Source: JBBRZM01 sp963813635 (lineage in GTDB: Bacteria; Actinomycetota; Acidimicrobiia; IMCC26256; JBBRZM01). From it: 64,000 nucleotides of DNA. The notes under the pieces were generated by a model that was given only the letters and a program-made list of their open reading frames with translations, did not search any database and had not been told where the DNA came from. Below are positions 54,374-62,281 of this stretch, piece after piece. Both the position numbers and the translations under genes were made by a program. How positions within the stretch are numbered: position 1 is the first letter of the stretch; every line of letters starts with the position of its first letter. The stretch spans positions 1,031,101-1,095,100 of the forward strand of contig CAWEZO010000007.1 in the NCBI GenBank assembly GCA_963813635.1. Direction: 5' to 3'.

Positions 54374-54718
54374 CTAGAGGTAGAGGCCGGTCTGGTCTTC
54401 CTGGCGCTTCGACGCGACCGCGTGTACGTCTCGCTCGCGCAGGATCAGGTACTCGTCGCCGCGAATCTCGACCTCATAGCCGGCGTCGGGGGCGAAGAGC
54501 ACGAGGTCACCTTCCTCGACGTTGCGAACGGTCGGCCCGACGGCCACGACCTCCGCCCACGCGAGCCGGCGTTCCACGTTGGCCGTCGCCGGGATGAGGA
54601 TGCCCGAGCGTGACTTGTGCTCTCCCAGCTCCTTCGACGGCAGCGCGAGCAACCGGTCGGCGGTCATATGGATCGAGGGCTTGTCGTCGCGGTTGGAGAG
54701 GTCGGGAGCTTCGGGCAC
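54374..54718 (-). CDS. GroES-like (Cpn10) protein
   Basis: A 114-residue protein with the chaperonin-10 fold: DRLLALPSKELGEHKSRSGI (family start plus mobile loop region), WAEVVAVGPTVRNVEEGDLV and VEIRGDEYLILRERDVHAVA. The mobile loop keeps SRSGILIP, a GroES-like Ile-Ile/Leu patch. It is diverged from the housekeeping GroES, so it may be a second copy; no groEL is near. GTG start. Confidence 0.75.
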   Translation of the reverse strand: MPEAPDLSNRDDKPSIHMTADRLLALPSKELGEHKSRSGILIPATANVERRLAWAEVVAVGPTVRNVEEGDLVLFAPDAGYEVEIRGDEYLILRERDVHAVASKRQEDQTGLYL

Positions 54719-54779
54719 GTCAGGAGGTTACTGCCGCCGCCGCAACGCGCTGACTCCGGGCGCGGCCGGACCCAGCGGC

Positions 54780-54785
54780 TAGATT
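54780..54785 (+). promoter_or_regulatory. -10 element TAGATT, probably leaderless ctaB transcript
   Basis: TAGATT is six bases before the GTG at the head of ctaB, with no ribosome site, which points to a leaderless mRNA and to that GTG as the start. Confidence 0.5.
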
Positions 54786-54791
54786 CCGGCC

Positions 54792-55726
54792 GTGTCCACG
54801 TCTCCTGACGCCGCGGTGCGACGCGCCGATTTTGAGCTCCCGGCTCCAGCGCGTTGCGGGTACCGCACGGGCGTACCTCATGCTCACGAAGCCCCGCGTC
54901 ATCGAGTTGCTGCTCGTCACGACCGTTCCCGCGATGGTGCTCGCCGCCGGCAAGATGCCGTCGCTGGAGTTGATCGTGGCCGTGCTGCTCGGTGGCGCGC
55001 TGGCTGCCGGTGGGGCCAACACGATCAACTGCTGGATCGAACGCGACCGTGACCAGCTGATGCGGCGCACGCATCACAGACCGCTCCCCCGCGGCGAGAT
55101 CGCGCCCCGCCACGCGCTGGTCTTCGGTGTGCTGCTCGAAGCCGCCGCGTTCGGATGGCTGTGGTCGACGGTCAACCTGTTGAGCGCAACGCTCGCAGTG
55201 AGCGCCATGCTGTTCTACGTCTTCGTGTACACGATCTGGCTGAAGCCCCGCAGCACGCACAACATCGTGATCGGTGGCGCGGCCGGTGCGGTGCCCGTGC
55301 TCGTGGGCTGGGCTGCTGTGACCGGTGACCTCGCCGCGCCCGCGTGGGTGATGTTCGCGATCGTGTTCTGCTGGACACCCCCGCACTTCTGGGCGCTTGC
55401 GTTGCGATACCGCGACGACTACGCCGCCGCGAGCATTCCGATGCTTCCCGTCGTCAAGGGCACCCAGGCAACAGCGCGGCAGATCGTCGTGTACTCCGGT
55501 GTCGTGGTCGCGGTCACGTTGTTGCTCTTCGGTGTCGAGCCGATGGGTCTCGTGTATTTCGTCGCCGCGATCGGCCTCGGTGGCGCGTTCATCTGGCAGG
55601 CACTGCGCCTCGCTCACGACGCCACGCCGCGAGCGCGCGATCAAGCTGTTCATGTACTCCAACACCTACCTGGCGCTGTTGTTTGCCGCCATTGCCGTCG
55701 ACACGCTCATCCGCCACGCCACCTGA
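54792..55726 (+). CDS. ctaB: Protoheme IX farnesyltransferase CtaB (frameshifted)
   Basis: Makes heme O, precursor of heme A for cytochrome oxidase, in the membrane. The prenyltransferase site NTINCWIERDRDQLMRRTHH (N-x-x-x-D/E-x-x-D) and TPPHFWALALRYRDDYA are present, among about nine membrane helices. The N-terminus reads from the GTG (VSTSPDAAVRRADF) and shifts near 54830 to SSRLQRVAGTARAYLMLTKP; a TTG at the shift is the alternative start. A second shift near 55630 leads to AIKLFMYSNTYLALLFAAIA, the last helix. Conserved length about 310 aa. Confidence 0.88.
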
Positions 55727-55727
55727 G

Positions 55728-56350
55728 GCGATACGCCCGCGGCGCAGTTCGGGCCGCCGCACGGCGCTCGTCGCCGGGCTGCTGGCGCTGCTCATCGCCG
55801 CGGGAGCCGTCATCTACGCCGTCAGCACCAACGGCGGTACCGCCGCGACCACGCGTGACCCTCGTGAGTCGCAGGTCGCCACACCCGGGGTCGCCAGTGT
55901 CGGCAAGGACGCCCCCGCCTTCGACCTGCGCACGCTCGACGGCAAGCGGGTGCAACTCGCGGCGTTGCGGGGCCGGCCGGTGATCGTGAACTTCTGGGCG
56001 TCGTGGTGCGCGCCGTGTCGCCAGGAATTCCCGCTCCTCAAGGACACGCTGGCGAAATACCGCAAGGACCGGCTCGCGGTGGTCGGCGTCGTCTATCAGG
56101 ACATCCCCGGTGACGCCCGCGCCTTCGCGAAGCAGACGAAGGCCACCTGGCCCCTCGGCGTCGACGGTGACCGCAGCACCACGATCGCGTATCAGGGTGC
56201 GCCGCGATCCCGCAGACGTTCTTCATCAGGCCGAACGGGATTATCAACCAGCGGATCTTCGGGCTGCGTTCGGCCGAAGGGCTCGACCGCCAGATCGAAC
56301 GGATCGTGCCCGCGAAGACCACACCGACGACCGCGGTCGGTAGTCGTTAG
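55728..56350 (+). CDS. TlpA/ResA-like thiol-disulfide thioredoxin (frameshifted)
   Basis: Membrane-anchored thioredoxin for extracytoplasmic thiol reduction. One anchor helix (TALVAGLLALLIAAGAVIYA), then VIVNFWASWCAPCRQEFPLL with the CxxC active site. A shift near 56195 carries it to IPQTFFIRPNGIINQRIFGL and the C-terminal end. The start is unresolved: no ATG, GTG or TTG lies in frame before the anchor, so the N-terminus also has an error. Right after ctaB, consistent with a role in cytochrome c or heme biogenesis. Confidence 0.78.
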
Positions 56351-57074
56351 TCCTCCCAGCGGAAGAAGCGGATTGCGAGCAGCGGCGCGCCGACGGCCCA
56401 CACGACGAGCACCAGCAATGCTCCGGCCGGAAACGCCACGCGAGAGTTGAGCACGGCCCGCACGCTCTCCGAGACGCGGCGGCGGGAAGCAGCTTGGCGA
56501 CGGCTTGCAGCCCGCCGGGGAGCTTGTACAAGGGGTACGCCATCCCGCCGAGAAAGAGCAGCACGAGATACAAACCGTTGGTGACCGCGAGATTGGCCTC
56601 GGCCCGGAGCGTGCCGGCGAGCAACATGCCGATGCCCGCGAACGCAACGGTGCCCACCAGCAGCACGCCGATCGCCGGCACGATCCGCCACGTGAGATCC
56701 CAGCCGAGCGCGACACCGGTCGCGAGGATGATGATCGCCTGCACCACTTCGATCACCAGCACGTTGGCCGTCTTCGCCACGAGCAGCCCGTCGCGCGCCA
56801 GCGGTGTCGACCCGAGGCGTTTCAGCACGCCGTAGCGCCGCTCGAAGCCGGTGGCGATTCCGAGGCTCACCATCGCGGTGGACATCACCGCGAGCGCGAG
56901 CACTCCCGGCACGAGGAAATCGACCGGGTTCTTGATGTTGCTGATCGTGTCGACCTGCGAGAAGAAGATCAGGATGCCGATGGAAATCCCGATCGCGACG
57001 AGCAGGGCCTCGCCTTGACGGATGGTGAGCGTCAGCTCGATGCGGGTCTGGGCGTGCACTGCCGCGGCTCTCAT
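56347..57074 (-). CDS. ABC-2-type transporter permease (frameshifted)
   Basis: A membrane permease of an ABC exporter: SIGILIFFSQVDTISNIKNP, then VPGVLALAVMSTAMVSLGIA (ABC-2 signature), and GLYLVLLFLGGMAYPLYKLP. A shift near 56480 (AAAS to SESVRAVLNSRVAFPAGALL) reaches the last helix and the end RFFRWED. About 240 residues. Overlaps its ATPase (4 bp). Probably exports a drug or lipid; neighbours do not tell. Confidence 0.82.
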
Positions 57075-57999
57075 GACGCGCTGTCGTCGGTGAGCCGCAG
57101 GAACACGTCCTCCAGTGAGCGCCGGCCCGCCTGCAGCTCGCCGAGGGCGACGTGGTGATCGCGCAGCCAGCCCGCGAGGTCCGCGACCAGGTCGGGTGTG
57201 CCCGGCGCGGCGATGAGGTACTCACCGGGCCGTGGCTCGACGACCTCGCCGGCACCGAGGTGGAGCGCACCCGCCAGCGCGAGGACGTCGAGCCCCGGCG
57301 CGGCGGAGAAGCGCGTGTCGTCACCGGCGCCACGGGTGGTGAGCTCGGCGGGTGATCCCTCGATGACGATGCGGCCGTGATCGATGATCGCGATGCGGTC
57401 GCACAGGTGCTCCGCTTCGTCCATGCCGTGGGTCGTGAGCACGACGGTGACCCCGTCGTCGCGCAGCCCGCGGATGAGGGCCCACGTGGTCACCCCGCGT
57501 GCGGGTCCATGCCTGCGGTCGGCTCGTCGAGGAACACCAGCGACGGACGCCCGATCAACGCCAGCGCGAGCGACAGCCGTTGCTGTTGCCCGCCGGACAG
57601 GCGCCGCACGACCGTGCGCTGCTTGTCGCGCAGCCCCACGACGTGGAGCAACCGCTCGGGGTCATCGGGATCGTCGTAATACGACGCGAAGAGCCGCAGC
57701 GCCTCGAGCGGCCGGATACCCGGGTACAGGCCGCCGGACTGGAGCATCACGCCGATCCGGTCCCGCAACTGCGCGCCCTCGCGCCATGGATCGAGCCCCA
57801 GCACCATTGCCGTGCCCGCATCGGGACGGCGGTAGCCCTCGAGGATCTCGACCGTGGTGGTCTTCCCGGCGCCATTGGGGCCGAGCAAGCCGAAGACCTC
57901 GCCCTGCGCGATGTGCAACGAGAGGCCGTCGACGGCGCGGGTCTCGCCGTAGTGCTTGCGAAGGTCGGCGACATCGATCGCGAGCGTCGCCGTGGTCAT
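57071..57999 (-). CDS. ABC exporter ATP-binding protein (frameshifted)
   Basis: ATPase partner of the ABC-2 permease. Walker A LLGPNGAGKTTTVEILEGYR, signature RRLSGGQQQRLSLALALIGR, Walker B SLVFLDEPTAGMDP. A single indel at about 57492 (expected GMDPHARVTTWALIRGLRDD) separates the last third, which has VVLTTHGMDEAEHLCDRIAI and a C-terminal domain typical of DrrA/CcmA-type exporters. About 309 residues. ATG start. Confidence 0.88.
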
Positions 58000-58078
58000 C
58001 GCGGGCGAGCCTAGCGAAGCCCGGTCGCGGCGCCCCGACGCGGCTCGTGTGCCACGCGCCGGACAGAATGGGCGCGGC

Positions 58079-58396
58079 ATGGACTGGCAGTACCTCCTCC
58101 TCATGGGCATGTGTGCAGTGGTCACGCTGCCGCTCGAGCTCGTGCTGGGCGCTCGGGTCTGGAGCAGGCCACGGCGACTGCTCTACGCGCTCGTGCCGCC
58201 GGTGATCGTGTTCTACCTGTGGGACGTTGTTGCGATCGCGCGCGGCGACTGGTCGTTCAACCCGCGCTACGTGACCGGCGCGCGTCTTCCGGGCGACGTG
58301 CCGGTCGAGGAGCTCGCGTTCTTCGTGGTCATCCCGATCTGCGGCCTCCTCACGCTCGAAGCCGTCCGCCGCATCCTCGACCGCGCGGCCCGGTGA
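58079..58396 (+). CDS. crtYc: Lycopene cyclase domain protein CrtYc-type
   Basis: First half of a heterodimeric lycopene cyclase (CrtYc/CrtYd), which forms the beta or epsilon ionone rings of carotenoids in the membrane. 105 residues, three membrane helices: LLLMGMCAVVTLPLELVLGA, YALVPPVIVFYLWDVVAIAR, VEELAFFVVIPICGLLTLEA. The motif PRYVTGARLPGDVPVEELAF, with the E-E-x-x-F pattern, is conserved. Followed 8 bases later by the second half, which is broken. Confidence 0.8.
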   Translation: MDWQYLLLMGMCAVVTLPLELVLGARVWSRPRRLLYALVPPVIVFYLWDVVAIARGDWSFNPRYVTGARLPGDVPVEELAFFVVIPICGLLTLEAVRRILDRAAR

Positions 58397-58403
58397 TGCG
58401 CTG

Positions 58404-58558
58404 ATGCGGGAATACACCATCGCCGCACTCGCGAGCGTGGTCGCTGTCGTGCTGCTGGAGCACTACTGGTTGCGCACCGGGCTCTTGCGCGCGGCGGGCC
58501 TACTGGCTCGCGATGGCGATCTGCTACGCGTTCATGGTCGCCGTGAACGGGTGGCTTA
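58404..58558 (+). pseudogene. Lycopene cyclase domain CrtYd, truncated at an IS junction
   Basis: The second cyclase subunit starts MREYTIAALASVVAVVLLEH, runs for one helix (EHYWLRTGLLRA) and shifts frame near 58500 to give YWLAMAICYAFMVAVNGWL, the second helix, where it stops after 50 codons. CrtYd should continue about 50 residues further. The next bases are an insertion-sequence gene. The C-terminal half is therefore missing. Confidence 0.7.
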
Positions 58559-58559
58559 G

Positions 58560-58799
58560 AGCCGCGAGGAGATGGAGGTCCTCTTCACCCTCCTGGCCGA
58601 GCGCTACGAGCGCCGCTCGGTCTTGATCACGAGCAACCTCGTCTTCTCCAAGTGGGACCAGATCTTCAAGGACCCGATGACGACGGCGGCCGCTATCGAC
58701 CGCGTCGTCCATCACGCCGTCATCCTCGAGCTGAACATGGAGAGCTACAGGGCCGAGGCGGCCCGTCAGCGCTCCCGCGGCCCGAAGGACATCGCCTGA
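58560..58799 (+). pseudogene. IstB fragment (IS21 family helper ATPase C-terminus)
   Basis: The last 79 codons of an IstB-type ATPase: SREEMEVLFTLLAERYERRS, LITSNLVFSKWDQIFKD, AAIDRVVHHAVILELNMESY. These match the C-terminal AAA+ part of IstB in IS21 transposons, including the sensor-like SNxxF segment. The upstream two thirds and istA are absent. In-frame stop codon immediately precedes, so it is a relic joined directly to crtYd. Confidence 0.85.
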
Positions 58800-58809
58800 G
58801 GAGCACCGG

Positions 58810-58874
58810 CCGTGGAAATGTGGAAATCGCTCCACTCCGCTTCGCTGCGTTTCACGATTCCCACATTTCCACCG
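58810..58874. repeat. 20-bp near-perfect inverted repeat after istB
   Basis: CCGTGGAAATGTGGAAATCG (58810-58829) and CGATTCCCACATTTCCACCG (58855-58874) are reverse complements except two mismatches, around a 25-bp loop. It lies 11 bases beyond the istB stop and may terminate its transcript or be part of the element end. Confidence 0.75.
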
Positions 58875-58972
58875 CCCCGCTACCACTTTCTCTCTGAGGA
58901 AAGGAGATCGAGAGCAGCCCCGCCGGTCGCCACGACGGCGCCCTGGCGGATCAGCAGTCAGGAGACCCCGAC

Positions 58973-59013
58973 CCGGTAATTCCTATTGTCGTCAGCCGGT
59001 ATTTCTATTGACG
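58973..59013. mobile_element. Putative IS21-type right-end repeats
   Basis: Two imperfect direct repeats, CCGGTAATTCCTATTGTCG and CCGGTATTTCTATTGACG, 23 bases apart. Multiple short terminal repeats of this kind occur at the ends of IS21 elements, where the transposase binds. The region 58875-58972 between has no recognised gene. The sequence immediately after the second repeat is another transposase, so the element had inserted in it. Confidence 0.55.
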
Positions 59014-59251
59014 CCGGACACCCACGAGCGCCTCGTGGATGAATCTCGTCGAGTCCTGGTTTGGTCTCTTGACGAGAAAGTCCGTGCGGAGAGCCTCATT
59101 CGACTCCGTCGCACAACTCATCCGGCACATCGAGGCCTTCATTGCCCACTGGAACGAGAACCCGACGCCATTCGTCTGGACGAAACCCGCTGATGAGGTC
59201 CTCCAGAAGGCCCGACGTGCGAATTAACCTGACTTTCGGGACGAGACACTA
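59014..59251 (+). pseudogene. IS630-type transposase C-terminus plus right inverted end
   Basis: Seventy codons reading TPTSASWMNLVESWFGLLTR, then ASFDSVAQLIRHIEAFIAHW and NENPTPFVWTKPADEVLQKA, the C-terminal DDE-domain part of an IS630-family transposase, stop codon at 59225-59227. The following TGACTTTCGGGACGAGACAC, ending in TA at 59251, resembles the IS630 right inverted end and TA target. Only the 3' third of the gene remains, because an IS21 end abuts it. Confidence 0.8.
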
Positions 59252-59266
59252 GGGAAGGAGAAGATC

Positions 59267-59455
59267 ATGAGAAAAGTCACGAACTTCCTGCTCGCCATCG
59301 CAATACTCGTGGGGACAGCGACCATCGCCCCACCGGCGGTAGCTTGCGCGAGACACATGATTGCAAACAGAGACACGTGCGCTGACCCGCCATGCCCAGT
59401 AGTGATCTGCACCCTGATAGGTGAGGACGCCAACTACTGCTACTACACGTGCTAG
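59267..59455 (+). CDS. Secreted six-cysteine peptide precursor
   Basis: A 62-residue precursor with an AAGGAG ribosome site seven bases before ATG. Residues 1-26 are a signal peptide (MRKVTNFLLAIAILVGTATI, cleavage after PPAVA). The mature 36 residues hold six cysteines (27, 38, 43, 48, 58 and 62), the last being the C-terminus; spacing C-x10-C-x4-C-x4-C-x9-C-x3-C allows three disulfides, as in knottins and defensins. The lipobox is poor (AVAC), so lipid anchoring is less likely. No family recognised; toxin, bacteriocin or signal are all possible. Confidence 0.65.
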   Translation: MRKVTNFLLAIAILVGTATIAPPAVACARHMIANRDTCADPPCPVVICTLIGEDANYCYYTC

Positions 59456-59469
59456 GCTAGACAGTCGCG

Positions 59470-59507
59470 CTGGCACGTGCCGGGCCCGAGGGCCCGGCAC
59501 GTGCCAG
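59470..59507. terminator. Perfect 17-bp hairpin between peptide gene and downstream operon
   Basis: CTGGCACGTGCCGGGCC (59470-59486) and GGCCCGGCACGTGCCAG (59491-59507) are exact reverse complements around a CGAG loop. It starts 14 bases after the peptide stop. There is no U-tract, so it may act as a leaky attenuator or mRNA-stabilising structure, giving more peptide transcript than exporter transcript, as known in bacteriocin operons. Confidence 0.8.
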
Positions 59508-59532
59508 ACGTGGGAGATTTCGGAGCGAAGAT

Positions 59533-60096
59533 ATGCGAGGACGCCTGCTAACGGGCATTTCGGTTGCCATGCTCTGTCTTTCGGCCCAAGGAACGCCGCC
59601 GGTCTCCATGAAGGTCAGCGCACTCGTGGACGGAGTCCAGCGCGGCACGCACCTTACAGCGGAGATGCGAGCGGACTATGTGCTGCTTGATCTCACTCCT
59701 GGATCAGGGAAGCCCGGTCAGCCGTCCGAGGTACTTCGGATGAAGGGCGTGGGCGTGCTCCGCATAGACGTGACTGTTCCCGCGTCAGGAAAGGCGCGGC
59801 CCAAGACGACGGCGGAGATCCTCTTCGACAAACCTCTCTCCCCTGCGCCGGCGGGAATGGCAGCGATCATGGAGTTTCCGATTCACTATTCGCTCACTTG
59901 CGGCCCCTCCTCTCCCGACTGTGGGGCCAGGACAAGAGACTCCACGTTTGCCATGAAGGTGCCGCCGGATCCGGCCCAGTCCTTTTCGCCCTGCCTTCAG
60001 TTCCGGAGAGGAATGAACGCGAGCGACGTTCTGGTGGCGATCGGGCCGGATTGCGAAGACCCCCGGAAGAACAATCCCACGATCGTAAAGCAGTAG
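59533..60096 (+). CDS. Secreted protein of unknown function
   Basis: A 187-residue protein with a signal peptide (MRGRLLTGISVAMLCLSAQG). The mature part is beta-rich with few charged clusters; cysteines at SLTCGPSSPDCGARTR, FSPCLQF and GPDCEDPR suggest two disulfides near the C-terminus. No domain recognised. GGAG lies about ten bases upstream of ATG. It lies between the peptide hairpin and the permease, so it may be a partner, processing factor or immunity-type protein. Confidence 0.6.
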   Translation: MRGRLLTGISVAMLCLSAQGTPPVSMKVSALVDGVQRGTHLTAEMRADYVLLDLTPGSGKPGQPSEVLRMKGVGVLRIDVTVPASGKARPKTTAEILFDKPLSPAPAGMAAIMEFPIHYSLTCGPSSPDCGARTRDSTFAMKVPPDPAQSFSPCLQFRRGMNASDVLVAIGPDCEDPRKNNPTIVKQ

Positions 60097-60112
60097 GGCC
60101 GGTCCGACCTCG

Positions 60113-61583
60113 ATGCAAACCGTGCCTGAGAAGCCCGCGGTCCCGCGGGGTGTCCCGGCGAGCGGTCAATGGGACGCATTCTGGCACCTCGCGTCGAAAG
60201 AGATCCGCGATCATTCACGGGGACGGCGATTCCTGCTTGGCGCTGTGATGACGTTGGCCCTTTGCCTTCTGGCCGCGGTAATTCGGTTTGGGGATTTCCG
60301 GCAGGCACATCAGGAGCGGAATCTGTTCCTTCAGCGGTGGGTGCCGTCGGTCACGGAACAGCTGGAGAGAGACGAAGTCGTACAGGTCGAGAATACGCGA
60401 GCGGTGTCACCGCTTTCGGTACTTGCAGTCGGGCTCGAGCCGGTCGTGCCCTTTCGATTCAGCTCGACGAAGGAGGGCCTGCGTTTCGGACAGAGCCGAA
60501 GCGCCCAGAATTCGATCGACGCTCTCTTCGGATACCTGGACATCTCCTTCGTCGTAACGACGTTACTGTCGCTGCTGTGCATCGCGTTGACGTTCGATTC
60601 GGTTTGCGGTGAGCGGGCGGACGGCACGCTGGCGCTGCTGCTGTCCTATCCCGCCGAGAGAAAGACGATCGTCGCTGCCAAGATAGCAGGGAACGTGGTT
60701 GTGGCGGCACTCAGTTTCCTGCCCGCCCTTGGAGTGACATACCTGTTCGCACTCGCATCCGGGGTTGGCACGATGAGCCCGTGGCACTGGCTCGTCTATA
60801 TGGCCTTCGCATGTTTGTACCTGCTGGTGTTCGTCGCTACGGGGGTCGCGATAAGCACCAGAGCGCGAAAGCCCGTCGATGCGCAGTTGGTCTCACTGTT
60901 CGTCTGGGTGATGATGGTGTTCGTGCTGCCGCGCGTCGTGGCGCTGGTGGTGAACCAGGTACGCCCTCCCCTGCGTGCGGTCGAACTGTCCATTCGCGAG
61001 GACGAAATGCTGTCGCGGTTGCGTCTCGCGCACAATCGCCGGCTGGAGAAGGCATTCTTGCTCTACATGAGCGGCGACTCCGAGGCCGCGAGCAGAAGGG
61101 ACGAGTTCGATCGGATCCGGCGCGACTCGATGGACGAACTGCGCAGGGAACGTCGCGTGGTGCTTGGAAAGATATGGGATGAGCAGCGAGCGGACGAGGA
61201 AGCCCGGGAACGGTACGCCCGCATCTTCGCTGTCTGCTCTCCGGCAGCGATCTTCCAGCAGGCGGGGGCCGAGCTGGCCTGGGACGGGGGTAGAGCAGCG
61301 GCGGCACTTCGTCTACGAAGCGAGGAATTACGACGAGAAGATCGGTCGCCGACTCGCGGAGAGCCGGGACTTCTTCTACGCGCGTGAGACCGAGAATCGC
61401 GGCCGCGCACTCGTCGTGCACGACGACGTGCGGGCCTTCATGGTGCCCTTCAAGCCGACCTGGGCGTCTTCCGATGCCATCCTGCGATCCTGCATGGTCC
61501 CGCTGTCGCTTCTGTCGCTGTTCGCCGTCGGAGCCGTCGCGATGGCCATCAGCGGGGCAGAGCGAATGGACGTGCGGCCATGA
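60113..61583 (+). CDS. ABC-2 permease with long extracytoplasmic insert, DUF3526-like (frameshifted)
   Basis: A 490-residue permease. Helices: RRFLLGAVMTLALCLLAAVI, then ISFVVTTLLSLLCIALTFDS with CGERADGTLALLLSYPAE, the ABC-2 motif, four helices in VVAALSFLPALGVTYLFALA to LVSLFVWVMMVFVLPRVVAL, a charged helical loop (residues ~280-390), and a final helix MVPLSLLSLFAVGAVAMAIS. One extra G in a run of five at 61286-61290 breaks the frame in the loop. The insert resembles DUF3526-type ABC permeases of Acidobacteria and Bacteroidetes. Overlaps the ATPase (4 bp). Confidence 0.8.
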
Positions 61584-62281
61584 GCGACGGGCTGCGGGTG
61601 CTCGGGGTCACGGCCGTATTCAGGGGTTCATCGCGCGGCGTGTTCGACGTGAGCCTGGCCGTGGGTGCGGGATCAGCGTATGCGCTGCTCGGGGGAAACG
61701 GCGCAGGGAAGACCACGCTGATCAATCTGTGCCTGGGGCTCCTTCGCCCCGACAGAGGCTCGATCAGCGTGGCAGGCGTGGACATCGGAGCGATCGATCG
61801 GCGCGAAACGGCGGCTGGCCTATGTGCCTGAGGTGTCTCGGCTGTATGGCCACCTGGACGCCTTCGAGAACATAAAGTTCTTTGAGAGGCTGAATGGCAC
61901 TACGCCGTCGGACGCTACGGTGACCGAGGCGCTCGCAAGTCTGTCATTCCCGAAGGAAGCGAGTCGACGGCCACTGTCGACCTATAGCAAGGGAATGCGG
62001 CAGAAAGTGGTGATTGCAATGGGCCTCGTGAAGCGCGCCGATGTGTTTCTTCTCGACGAGCCGACATCGGGGCTGGATCCTTTGAGCGCACGGCAGCTCC
62101 GGGGAGCGATCGACACTCTGCGCGCGAGAGGAGCGGCGATTCTCATCGCTTCACACGACGCGCACAACATTCTCGCCTATTCGGATCGAATCGCCCTTTT
62201 GCGTGACGGGCATCTCGTAAGTGAGCGCGCCAGCGGGGGCATGAGCCAGGACGACGTCGAAAGGTATACGAGGAGTCTTGA
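61580..62281 (+). CDS. ABC transporter ATPase (frameshifted)
   Basis: About 234 residues. Walker A is LLGGNGAGKTTLINLCLGLL, signature YSKGMRQKVVIAMGLVKRA (SKGM in place of SGGQ, common in ABC-2 exporters), Walker B DVFLLDEPTSGLDP and the H-loop SHDAHN. One indel near 61815 (expected AKRRLAYVPEVSRLYGHLDA) and a possible one near the end, where a shift would give DVEKVYEES and a stop at 62281; without it the frame runs on into the next gene. The ATG overlaps the permease stop. Confidence 0.82.

Noticed and set aside
59342..59356. Lipobox in the six-Cys peptide
   Set aside because: The residues before Cys27 are AVA, lacking the usual Leu/Val/Ile at -3; a Sec cleavage after Ala26 is at least as good.
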